A stretch of 64,000 nt of DNA from Pseudomonas helvetica. GTDB taxonomy: Bacteria; Pseudomonadota; Gammaproteobacteria; Pseudomonadales; Pseudomonadaceae. Within the stretch, counting starts at the first letter, position 1, and the number at the start of each line of letters is the position of its first letter. The stretch covers positions 2,429,501-2,493,500 of the forward strand of contig NZ_CP150917.1 of assembly GCF_039908645.1 (NCBI RefSeq). Direction: 5' to 3'. Shown here piece by piece: positions 8,785 through 16,747 of this stretch. Made by a program: the position numbers and the translations under genes. The notes under the pieces are model-generated. The model worked only from the letters and a program-made list of their open reading frames with translations. It searched no databases and was not told the origin of the DNA.

Positions 8785-9791
8785 GCGTCATTGCTCTCAC
8801 CCATATCCATAGTCGCACGCGCGAATTGGCGCCGGGTTTCGTTGTCAGTCTGATCGTTGCAGCGGCAGCCTCCTTTTTATCCGAGCACTACGGTGCGCCG
8901 GTGATGCTGTTCGCATTGTTGCTGGGCATGGCGCTCAACTTCCTGGCCAGTGACGGCGCGTGCAAGGCCGGCATCGAGTTCACTGCTCGCACCGTGTTGC
9001 GCATTGGTGTGGCCCTGTTAGGCATGCGCATTACCCTCGAACAGATCGCCGCGCTGGGCTGGAAGCCTTTTGCTCTGGTGGTGATTCTGGTGGTGGTGAC
9101 GATCGGCGTGTCGGTAGTCGCGGCCAAGGCGCTGGGCTTTCAGCGCTTGTTCGGCATGCTCACCGGTGGGGCTACCGCGATCTGTGGCGCCTCGGCTGCG
9201 ATGGCGCTGGCGGCGGCGCTGCCCAATCATCCGCAGAAGGAACGTGCCACGCTGTTCACCGTCATAGGGGTGTCGGCGCTGTCCACTACGGCGATGATCC
9301 TTTACCCGATGATTGCCAACTGGCTGTCGTTGTCGCCACAAGTTGCAGGGATGTTCCTGGGCGGTACCATCCACGATGTTGCCCAGGTAGTCGGTGCCGG
9401 TTACAGCCTGTCGACCGAGACCGGCGACATAGCCACTGTGGTCAAGCTGATGCGGGTCGCCATGCTGTTGCCGGTGATCCTCTGCGCAACCCTGATCACG
9501 CGTATGCAAGGCGCCGACACCTCCGGCAAACGGCCACCGTTGCTGCCGTGGTTCGCCGTCGGTTTTCTGCTGCTGGCCTGTATCAACAGCACGGGATGGG
9601 TGGCGCCGGCGGTGCAGGGCTCGGTCAACGAACTGTCGCGCTGGAGCCTGGTGGTTTCCATCAGCGCGCTGGGCATGAAGACCCAACTCAAGGAGCTGGC
9701 CGCCGTCGGCATCAAGCCGATCCTGCTGATGGTGGGGGAGACGGTGTTTCTCGCGGTCCTGGTGTTGCTGTTGCTGCACTGGGGACTCTAA
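8781..9791 (+). CDS. YeiH/TauZ-family putative sulfate (sulfite) exporter
   Basis: A 336-residue membrane protein with about ten hydrophobic helices and the family pattern (LLGMALNFL, TGGATAICGASAAMALAAA, GTIHDVAQVVGAGY). The PSE/UPF0324 family includes proteins proposed to export sulfite or sulfate formed during sulfonate catabolism. It is the last gene of the operon, with its ATG overlapping the Rieske stop. Together with the TauD-type dioxygenase it is the main hint that the substrate contains sulfur (inference). The REP pair immediately follows. Confidence 0.88.
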   Translation: MSVIALTHIHSRTRELAPGFVVSLIVAAAASFLSEHYGAPVMLFALLLGMALNFLASDGACKAGIEFTARTVLRIGVALLGMRITLEQIAALGWKPFALVVILVVVTIGVSVVAAKALGFQRLFGMLTGGATAICGASAAMALAAALPNHPQKERATLFTVIGVSALSTTAMILYPMIANWLSLSPQVAGMFLGGTIHDVAQVVGAGYSLSTETGDIATVVKLMRVAMLLPVILCATLITRMQGADTSGKRPPLLPWFAVGFLLLACINSTGWVAPAVQGSVNELSRWSLVVSISALGMKTQLKELAAVGIKPILLMVGETVFLAVLVLLLLHWGL

Positions 9792-9825
9792 GCCCGGCCA
9801 AGCCTCAATGCTGTCCAGTTGATAC

Positions 9826-9960
9826 CCTGTGGCGAGGGAGCTTGCTCCCGCTGGGGTGCGTAGCAGCCCCAAAACAGTCGCCGCGTACTTTCTGAAAAAC
9901 CGCAGTCGCCTTGTTGGGGGCGCTTCGCACCCCAGCGGGAGCAAGCTCCCTCGCCACAGG
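9826..9960. repeat. inverted pair of Pseudomonas REP palindromes (REPIN-like)
   Basis: A 35-bp sequence at 9826-9860 recurs as an exact reverse complement at 9926-9960, separated by 65 bp. Each arm contains the palindrome core gggagcttgctccc and the flank ctggggtgcg typical of REP elements in fluorescent pseudomonads. Such paired REPs behave as non-autonomous elements mobilised by RAYT transposases. The pair directly follows the YeiH-type gene and could act as a transcription terminator or mRNA stabiliser. Confidence 0.9.
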
Positions 9961-10054
9961 GCTTTTGGGCGGTGTCATGAACATCGGTTCTTTCGCGGCG
10001 ACTGTGCCAGCAGTTGCCGTTTTTTTTGCAATCCCAACGTCCAATTCAATGGGT

Positions 10055-11107
10055 TCAGGGTTTGATGGAACCAGGCAGTGTGGTCGGGTTCATTGGTGCT
10101 TTGGCCGCCTGTTTTTGTGAACTGCGCCACGCGGCGGGCGGCATACCGAACTGGGTGATGAACCAACGTGTGAAGGAACTCGCCATGGAGTAGCCAAGCA
10201 TGTCGGCGATCCGGCCCAGCGAATAATTCGGGTTTTCCAGGTAGCGCAGCACCAGGTCGCGGCGCACGTCGTTGAACAGGTCGTTGAAGGCGCAGCCGTC
10301 GTCTTTGAGGCGTCGCTGCAAGGTCCGAACATTCATGCCCTGGGTCTGGGCAATTTGCTCGATGGTGGCGCGTCCCATCGGTAACAGCAGGTAGATGGCT
10401 TTACGCACCTCGAACAGCATTGACGGTCCTTCGTGGCTCAGCAGTGAGTCGAGGTAACTCTGGGCGTAGCGAGCCATGGCTGGATCGGCATGGGGGTTGG
10501 TCATGTCGAGGCTGGCATCGGAACAGACAATGCCATTGAACTCGCTGCCGAACTCCAGGTTGCAGCCGAACAGGCGACGATGCAGTTGCAGGTTGTCGGG
10601 GGGCTGGTGCGTGAAGTTGACGCTGTAGGGATGCCAGTGCGTGCCGAGCAGCGCCGCGCACAGGCGGAACATCACGCCGATTGCAAGCTCAGTGGCTTGC
10701 CGGCTGGGCATCGGTGATTCGGTGACCACCTCTTCGCGAATGATCACCATCTTGCCGGCCTCTTCAATGAAGATGGCCAGCGAATCGTTCAGCAGATGAC
10801 GGTAGTGCACCACGACTTGAAAAGCATCACGCAGCGTCCGCTGGTGGCTGAGCAGCAGGCTGACCACACCGAAGTCCGAGAGCTGGCGCGATTCGGCCAT
10901 GCTCAGGCCGAAGCTCTGACAGCCGCTGGCGGCGGCCGACTCCTCCAGCAGACGCACGGCGGCATCGATGGGAATCCGGTGTTCAGGGGCTTGCAATTGG
11001 GCCTTGCTCAGGCCGACGGCAGCCAGTAAGTCGCGCGGATTGAACCCCAGGTACTGACTGACCTCCAGGTAGTTGGTCAAGACGGCGGCGCGAACAAGCT
11101 TGGTCAT
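10055..11107 (-). CDS. AraC-family transcriptional regulator (Arabinose_bd-type N-domain)
   Basis: A 350-residue protein with a C-terminal double helix-turn-helix (GRIADMLGYSMASSFTRWF, FGMPPAAWR) and a long N-terminal ligand domain of the kind found in OruR/ArgR-like AraC regulators of Pseudomonas (SQYLGFNPRDLLAAVGL; HRIPIDAAVRLLEE). It probably senses an amino acid or fatty acid derivative. It is separated from both flanking clusters, and its 354-bp upstream gap is shared with the RBBP9-like gene, so the target could be that gene or the DUF1302 cluster (inference). Confidence 0.88.
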   Translation of the reverse strand: MTKLVRAAVLTNYLEVSQYLGFNPRDLLAAVGLSKAQLQAPEHRIPIDAAVRLLEESAAASGCQSFGLSMAESRQLSDFGVVSLLLSHQRTLRDAFQVVVHYRHLLNDSLAIFIEEAGKMVIIREEVVTESPMPSRQATELAIGVMFRLCAALLGTHWHPYSVNFTHQPPDNLQLHRRLFGCNLEFGSEFNGIVCSDASLDMTNPHADPAMARYAQSYLDSLLSHEGPSMLFEVRKAIYLLLPMGRATIEQIAQTQGMNVRTLQRRLKDDGCAFNDLFNDVRRDLVLRYLENPNYSLGRIADMLGYSMASSFTRWFITQFGMPPAAWRSSQKQAAKAPMNPTTLPGSIKP

Positions 11108-11461
11108 GCGAAGGTCTTTCCTGGGCAGATTCCGATGGAAATGAGCGTGGCGACTATATCCAGCACATCATCAATTGAACAGTTATGACGTCATTGATGG
11201 CACTCCCCCAATGCGCTCGGCAATGACAGTCGCCTGATGGATCAATCGACTCACATCCATTGATTACAGTGGCCTGGGCCGGAGCTGTGGAGTTTTTTGA
11301 TCAGTGGTCGCGCCACGCCAACACCTGGAAATCTGTCATCAAAAGAAAAGTCACTGACGCCGAATGAAAAGCGCCACGGGTAGGCGCTCTTTAATGTCGA
11401 CACTACAAAAAGCTTCTGGCGATAGAGCCGGTCGAGTCATCGAGAAAGCGAAGGTGTTGAT
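11108..11461. other. intergenic region between divergent genes
   Basis: This gap separates the leftward AraC gene from the rightward hydrolase gene. It holds short palindromes, including tgacgtca near 11187, and a hairpin (about 11370-11389, arms agcgcc/ggcgct). These could be regulator sites or a weak terminator; no gene is seen. Confidence 0.4.
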
Positions 11462-12028
11462 GTGGACAAACTGCAAACTGCCGCAACCGTTCTGATCGTA
11501 CCGGGCCTGCGCGAGCACGTTGCCGAACATTGGCAAACGCTGCTTGAGGCCCGCCTGAGCAATGTGCGCAGTGTGCCGCCGCTTGAAACCGACAAGCTCG
11601 ACTGCAGCAAGCGGGTCCAGGCAATCCAGCACGAACTTACGCAGATCGAAGGACCGGTGATTCTGGTGGCCCACAGTGCCGGTGTGTTGATGGTCGCGCA
11701 CTGGGCAGCTCGACACAGTCGCCCGATCAAGGGCGCTCTGCTGGCCGCGCCTCCGGATCTCGATGCCGATTGGCCGCAAGGCTACCCATCCGCTGAAACG
11801 CTGCGTACTCATGGTTGGGCCCCTTTACCCCAAGGCCCGCTGCCGTTCCGCAGCCTGGTGGCCGGCAGCACCAACGATCACCTTGCCAGCCTGGATGCCG
11901 TCACGCGCATGGCTCAAGGCTGGGGTGCCGAACTGCTCAATCTGGGCGCAGTGGGGCATCTCAATCCGGCAGCGGGCTATGGCCGCTGGCCGCAAGCCGA
12001 AGCACTCATCCTGGAGTTGGACCGCTAG
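11462..12028 (+). CDS. RBBP9/YdeN-family serine hydrolase
   Basis: A 188-residue alpha/beta hydrolase with the nucleophile elbow VAHSAGVLM (Ser near residue 76), an acid in the GSTNDHLAS segment and a catalytic-type His in GAVGHLNPAAGYG. Size and motif positions fit the RBBP9/YdeN family of small bacterial serine hydrolases of broad ester or peptide specificity. The reading frame starts with GTG; an overlapping ATG at 11460 is out of frame. No signal peptide. It stands alone between the AraC gene and the DUF1302 cluster. Confidence 0.85.
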   Translation: MDKLQTAATVLIVPGLREHVAEHWQTLLEARLSNVRSVPPLETDKLDCSKRVQAIQHELTQIEGPVILVAHSAGVLMVAHWAARHSRPIKGALLAAPPDLDADWPQGYPSAETLRTHGWAPLPQGPLPFRSLVAGSTNDHLASLDAVTRMAQGWGAELLNLGAVGHLNPAAGYGRWPQAEALILELDR

Positions 12029-12156
12029 TTCAGGCGCCGGTTGGCCGCAGGCCTTCGGCAATTGCCCTCATTCCTGAAAAACGCAAACCACTGGAACAAG
12101 CGGTTGCGTGAGGGCAGCTGCGCTTAAAACAACTACAAAAAAGCGGAGACAACGCA

Positions 12157-14172
12157 ATGCACAACAATAAGAAGCGTCACGGGTTCACACCCTCGCGTTA
12201 CAGCGTGTTGGCCTCGACCATTCTGGCCGCCGCCATGCCGGCCGCGCATGCGGTTGAACTCGATACGGGTAACCCGGACTGGACCGCGCGTTTTGATAAC
12301 ACCGTCAAATACAACTACGGCGTGCGCACCGAAAACGCCGACAAGCGGATGTTGGGGACGCCGAACAACAACGATGGCGACTACAACTTCCGCAAGGCCG
12401 GAACCAACATCACCAACCGCATTGACCTGTTGACCGAGATGGACGTGGTCTACAAGAACAGCATGGGTTTTCGTGTCAGTGCCGCCAGTTGGTACGACAA
12501 GGCATACGAGAACACCGGTTCGAACGCCAATCCGTTCGTCAACGGCAACGATGCCAAGTCGGGTCTGGTCGCCAACGACCCACGCCTTGCCGCGGTCACC
12601 GGTGACAATGTCGGCAATGGCAGTCCGCACCTGAGCAACTACGCGCAGCGTTACTACACCGGTCCTTCCGGCGAAATCCTCGATGCCTTCGTGTTCTACA
12701 GCACCGAAGTGGGCGAGGAGTCGCTGCTGAGCGTCAAGGCCGGTCAGCACAACGTGTTCTGGGGCGAAACCATCCTCAACCCGGTGCATTCGATCAGCTA
12801 TGGCCAGTCCGGCCTGGACCTGGCCAAGCTGGCGGCCTCGCCCGGTACCGAAGCCAAGGAACTGTTCGTTCCGCGTAATCAGCTGTCGATGTCGTTCACC
12901 GTCAATCCCGAGTTAACGGTGGGTGCCCAATACTTCCTGGATTGGAGTGCCGCCCGCCTGCCGGAGGCCGGTACCTACTACGGCGGTTCCGATCTGGTCG
13001 GTTTCGGTGCGCAGTCGTTCCTGTTGGGCAACACCAATGCCGTGGTGCCCGGCAGCCCTCTGGGTTGTGGCCTGGCGCCGTGCAACGGGCTGACCAACGT
13101 GCGTCGTGGCCACGACCTGACGCCGGATAAAAGCGGAGACTGGGGCGTGATGGCCAAGTGGTCGCCCGCCTGGCTGGACGGTACGCTCGGCTTCTATTAC
13201 CGCAAGACCTCGGACATTTTGCCTCAAGCCTGGTTGAACGCCACGGGGATCAGCTCGGCCAATCCCAACGGGACTCCGCCAGCGGGCATGGTGCCGGCGG
13301 TCGTCAATACGCTGAACTCGCTGAGCACCAGCACTTATCAATTGGCCTATGCCGACAACATCCACATCTTCGGTCTGAGCCTGTCGAAAGAGATAGGCGG
13401 CGTCAGCGTCGGCTCCGACCTGAACATCCGTCACAACATGCCGCTGGCCAGTATCCCGGCGATTCTCAGTACCACCGGACCGTTGGGGCTGGGCGCCGGT
13501 CTGGGTCTGTTACCGGCTCGTACGGCGCAGACCGGTATCGTCTATGACGCACCGGACAAGGGCGACAGCATGAGTGCCACCGGTGACACGCTGCACTGGA
13601 CACTCAACGGCCTGATGACCCTGCCCAAGACGCCGCTGTTCGATTCGGCAACCCTGCTTACCGAGCTGTATTACAGCAATCTGCTCAAACTCGATAGCAA
13701 GAATCAGGCGCTCTACAAGGGCAACAGCAGTTACCGCGGCGTCGATGCGCCGACCCGGGACAACTGGGGCATTGCAGCCAACTTCACGCCGACCTGGTAC
13801 CAGGTCTTCCCGGGGGTCGACTTGAACATGCCGATGTCCATCAACGTAGGGCTTGCCGGCGTTTCACCGGTGTCCGGTGGCGGTGCCAAAGACACCGGCA
13901 ACTATGCGGTCGGCGTCGGTGCCGTTGTGTACAACAAATACTTTGTCGACCTGAAGTACGTGGATTCCTTCGGCAAGACCGACAAGTGTGACGTCAGCGG
14001 CGTAAGTACCGGCGCGGCCAATGCCGGCAGCGGTGACGGCTCCACACCGAACGCCTTCAGCGGCAACGAAAACTACGCGTGTTATGGCGGTGGCTACTCA
14101 GCCTTTTCCGGCGGTGGCGCAACCACCGCAGACCGTGGCGCGGTTTACCTGACGATGAAAACCACCTTTTGA
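12157..14172 (+). CDS. DUF1302 outer-membrane-type protein
   Basis: A 671-residue secreted protein with a signal peptide (ASTILAAAMPAAHA) and long stretches of alternating polar and aromatic residues typical of a large beta-barrel. It ends in an aromatic residue (MKTTF), as in outer-membrane barrel proteins. DUF1302 genes in pseudomonads almost always precede a DUF1329 gene and are linked to hydrophobic substrate use. Ribosome site ggagac lies 8-9 bp before the ATG. It is the first gene of a six-gene rightward run; a passage or binding role for lipidic compounds is inferred. Confidence 0.88.
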   Translation: MHNNKKRHGFTPSRYSVLASTILAAAMPAAHAVELDTGNPDWTARFDNTVKYNYGVRTENADKRMLGTPNNNDGDYNFRKAGTNITNRIDLLTEMDVVYKNSMGFRVSAASWYDKAYENTGSNANPFVNGNDAKSGLVANDPRLAAVTGDNVGNGSPHLSNYAQRYYTGPSGEILDAFVFYSTEVGEESLLSVKAGQHNVFWGETILNPVHSISYGQSGLDLAKLAASPGTEAKELFVPRNQLSMSFTVNPELTVGAQYFLDWSAARLPEAGTYYGGSDLVGFGAQSFLLGNTNAVVPGSPLGCGLAPCNGLTNVRRGHDLTPDKSGDWGVMAKWSPAWLDGTLGFYYRKTSDILPQAWLNATGISSANPNGTPPAGMVPAVVNTLNSLSTSTYQLAYADNIHIFGLSLSKEIGGVSVGSDLNIRHNMPLASIPAILSTTGPLGLGAGLGLLPARTAQTGIVYDAPDKGDSMSATGDTLHWTLNGLMTLPKTPLFDSATLLTELYYSNLLKLDSKNQALYKGNSSYRGVDAPTRDNWGIAANFTPTWYQVFPGVDLNMPMSINVGLAGVSPVSGGGAKDTGNYAVGVGAVVYNKYFVDLKYVDSFGKTDKCDVSGVSTGAANAGSGDGSTPNAFSGNENYACYGGGYSAFSGGGATTADRGAVYLTMKTTF

Positions 14173-14212
14173 TTCACGAATGGCTTAGTCACCTGAGCAG
14201 GAGAATAACAAC

Positions 14213-15571
14213 ATGAAATTCGTGCGTACTTTGCTGGGCGTTTCTCTGGCCATGGCGGTTGCCGCTCAGGCTCAGGCCGCTGTATCGACTCAGGAAGCCG
14301 CCAGGCTGGGCAGCAGCCTGACCCTGGTCGGGGCTGAAAAAACCGGGAATGCCGAGGGTTCCATTCCTGCCTATTCCGGTGGCTTGACCACGCCGCCGGC
14401 CAGTTTCAAAACCGGTGACAGCATGCGCCCGGACCCCTTTGCCGACGAAAAACCACTGCTGGTAATCGACGGTAAAAACGTCGATCAGTACAAGGGCCAA
14501 CTCACGGCGACCACCGTGGAACTGGCCAGGCGTTTCCCCACTTTCCACGTCAATGTCTATCCAACCCACCGCACCGTCGCACTGCCCAAGGCGGTGCTCG
14601 ACAATGGCGTGAAAAATGCCACCGGCGCCAAGTCCCTCGAAGGCGGATTGGCGATCGACAACGTGCTGCCGGGTGTGCCGTTTCCGATCCCGCAGTCGGG
14701 CAACGAGGCGATGTGGAACTTCCTGTTGCGTTATCAGGGCGTCAGCATCAACTCCAAGTACGACTCGTGGAACGTCGACTCTGCGGGTGTGCCGAGCCTG
14801 GCAACCACCGGGCAGGCGTTCATTTCCTATCCGATCTACGAAAACCTGGCGCAGCCGATCAGCAGCGCCGACGTGTACTACCAGATGAAGCTGTCCTACA
14901 CCGGCCCTGCGCGCCGGGCCGGCGAAGCGGTGATGCTCAAGGACGCCGCCAACCCGTTGCAGCAGCCGCGCCGTGGCTGGCAGTACTTGCCTGGCCAGCG
15001 TCGGGTAAAACTGGCGCCGAACCTGGCTTACGACACACCAAATCCCGGCACTGCCGGTGCGGGCACCTACGACGATGTCTTTGTGTTCAACGGTGCACTC
15101 GACCGCTACGACTGGAAGCTGGTGGGCAAGCAGGAAATGGTCGTGCCCTACAACACCTACAAGCTGACCTACGCCCAGGACCCCAAGTTATTGACCACCG
15201 CCAATCACCTGGCACCCGACTACGTGCGTTGGGAAAAACACCGGGTCTGGGTGGTGGAGGGCAACCTCAAGGCGGGTGCGCGGCACATCTATCAGAAGCG
15301 TCGTTTCTACCTGGATGAAGACAGCTGGACCGCTCTGGCCTCCGATCAGTACGACGCCCGTGGTCAGTTGTACCGAGGCTCCTTCGCGTTCCTCAGCCAA
15401 AGCTATGACAAGCAGATCCCGGATTCCACGCCCTTCATGATCTACGACCTGGTCGGTGGCTCCTACAACATCAACGGTGTGGTGGGGCCTTACGGCGGCA
15501 TCAAGTACATCGATCCGCTCTCCAAGGCGCAGTGGTCGCCGGAGTCCCTGGCGGGTTCCGGCATTCGCTAA
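14213..15571 (+). CDS. DUF1329 periplasmic protein (LolA/LolB-like fold family)
   Basis: A 452-residue protein with a clear Sec signal peptide (MKFVRTLLGVSLAMAVAAQAQA). DUF1329 proteins are the standard partners of DUF1302 barrels, and their fold is thought to be related to LolB-type lipid carriers. It starts 40 bp after the DUF1302 gene behind a gcaggag ribosome site. It probably carries a hydrophobic ligand between inner and outer membrane, in partnership with the downstream MMPL transporter (inference). Confidence 0.88.
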   Translation: MKFVRTLLGVSLAMAVAAQAQAAVSTQEAARLGSSLTLVGAEKTGNAEGSIPAYSGGLTTPPASFKTGDSMRPDPFADEKPLLVIDGKNVDQYKGQLTATTVELARRFPTFHVNVYPTHRTVALPKAVLDNGVKNATGAKSLEGGLAIDNVLPGVPFPIPQSGNEAMWNFLLRYQGVSINSKYDSWNVDSAGVPSLATTGQAFISYPIYENLAQPISSADVYYQMKLSYTGPARRAGEAVMLKDAANPLQQPRRGWQYLPGQRRVKLAPNLAYDTPNPGTAGAGTYDDVFVFNGALDRYDWKLVGKQEMVVPYNTYKLTYAQDPKLLTTANHLAPDYVRWEKHRVWVVEGNLKAGARHIYQKRRFYLDEDSWTALASDQYDARGQLYRGSFAFLSQSYDKQIPDSTPFMIYDLVGGSYNINGVVGPYGGIKYIDPLSKAQWSPESLAGSGIR

Positions 15572-15642
15572 GCGAACACCTGGTTTGAACGTCGGGATGC
15601 ACGGTTGTGTGTCCCGGCGCGGCTATCCGAAGAGGACGCGGT

Positions 15643-16716
15643 ATGTGTTCGAACAAAAAGTACCTGCAGTGGGCGCTGGGCATCTTGTTTGCAATGTTGC
15701 AGGGCCTGACCCAGGCGGCCGGTTATGTCGATGTGCTGGATCTACCGGCCAGGGTCAGCGCCCTGGCGGTCAGCAGCCCGTTGTCAGGCCTGGCGCGCGC
15801 AGGCGACCGACTGGTCGCGGTCGGGCAACGTGGCCACATTCTCTATTCCGACGACTCCGGCAAACACTGGCAGCAAGCCGCGGTGCCGGTGAGTGCCGAT
15901 CTCACGGCGGTGAATTTCCCTTCTGCCCTGCAGGGCTGGGCGGTCGGCAACGACGGCGTGGTGTTGCACAGCAGCGACGCCGGGGCGACCTGGCGCAAGC
16001 AACTGGACGGCCGCCAGATCGGTGCCTTGCTGGTCCAGCATTATGGGGCGTTGGCCAGTGCAGAACCCGGCAACGAACAATGGCCACTGCTGGCTGCCGA
16101 AGGCCAGCGACTGGTCGAGCAGGGCGCTGATAAACCTTTGCTCGACGTCTGGTTCGCCAATGACCACCTCGGCTATGTGGTCGGTGTGTTCAACCTGATC
16201 CTGCGCACCGAGGACGGTGGCCGGAACTGGACAGCGTTTCAGGACCGTACCGACAACCCGCAGGGCTTTCACCTCAACGCCATCGCCTCTACCGGCGATG
16301 GGGTGTACATCGCCGGTGAGCAGGGCCTGTTGCTCAAATGGGATGAGGCTCAGCAGCGTTTCGTCGCCGTGCAGACGCCCTATCAGGGCAGCTTTTTCGG
16401 CGTGCTCGGCAAGCGCGGCGAAGTGATCGCTTACGGCTTGCGCGGCAACGTGTTGCGCAGCACGGATGGCGGCCTCAGCTGGACTGCGCTCGACAGTGGC
16501 CTGCACGTCAGCATCACCGCCGGCTTCGTCGACACCAACGGTCATTACCGCTTGTTCACCCAGGGCGGGCAGAGGCTGGTCAGCCAGGGGGCTGGCGCAG
16601 ACATGCGCCTGGTGCGGCAACCCGAACCGTCACCGGTGGCCGGCGCTGCTCAGGCCGCCGATGGCGCGTTGGTGGTGGTTGGCAGTCGTGGTGCACAGGC
16701 ACTGCCCAAAGAATAA
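15643..16716 (+). CDS. Ycf48-like/BNR-repeat periplasmic protein
   Basis: A 357-residue protein from the ATG at 15643 (agaggacg ribosome site; an upstream in-frame ATG at 15607 would add 12 non-hydrophobic residues). A signal peptide (ALGILFAMLQGLTQAAG) is followed by repeated beta-propeller units with the SDDSGKHW, SSDAGATW, TEDGGRNW and STDGGLSW Asp-box/BNR motifs. It resembles Ycf48, a photosystem II assembly factor, but in pseudomonads this family is found with DUF1302/DUF1329/MMPL genes. It is likely a periplasmic scaffold for the lipid-transfer system. Confidence 0.85.
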   Translation: MCSNKKYLQWALGILFAMLQGLTQAAGYVDVLDLPARVSALAVSSPLSGLARAGDRLVAVGQRGHILYSDDSGKHWQQAAVPVSADLTAVNFPSALQGWAVGNDGVVLHSSDAGATWRKQLDGRQIGALLVQHYGALASAEPGNEQWPLLAAEGQRLVEQGADKPLLDVWFANDHLGYVVGVFNLILRTEDGGRNWTAFQDRTDNPQGFHLNAIASTGDGVYIAGEQGLLLKWDEAQQRFVAVQTPYQGSFFGVLGKRGEVIAYGLRGNVLRSTDGGLSWTALDSGLHVSITAGFVDTNGHYRLFTQGGQRLVSQGAGADMRLVRQPEPSPVAGAAQAADGALVVVGSRGAQALPKE

Positions 16717-16747
16717 GACCTCGAACCCTTAGAGCGAGAACCCAGTC

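Noticed and set aside
9826..9960. possible CRISPR-like repeats
   Set aside because: Only two copies, inverted, each containing a palindrome: REP elements, not a direct-repeat array.
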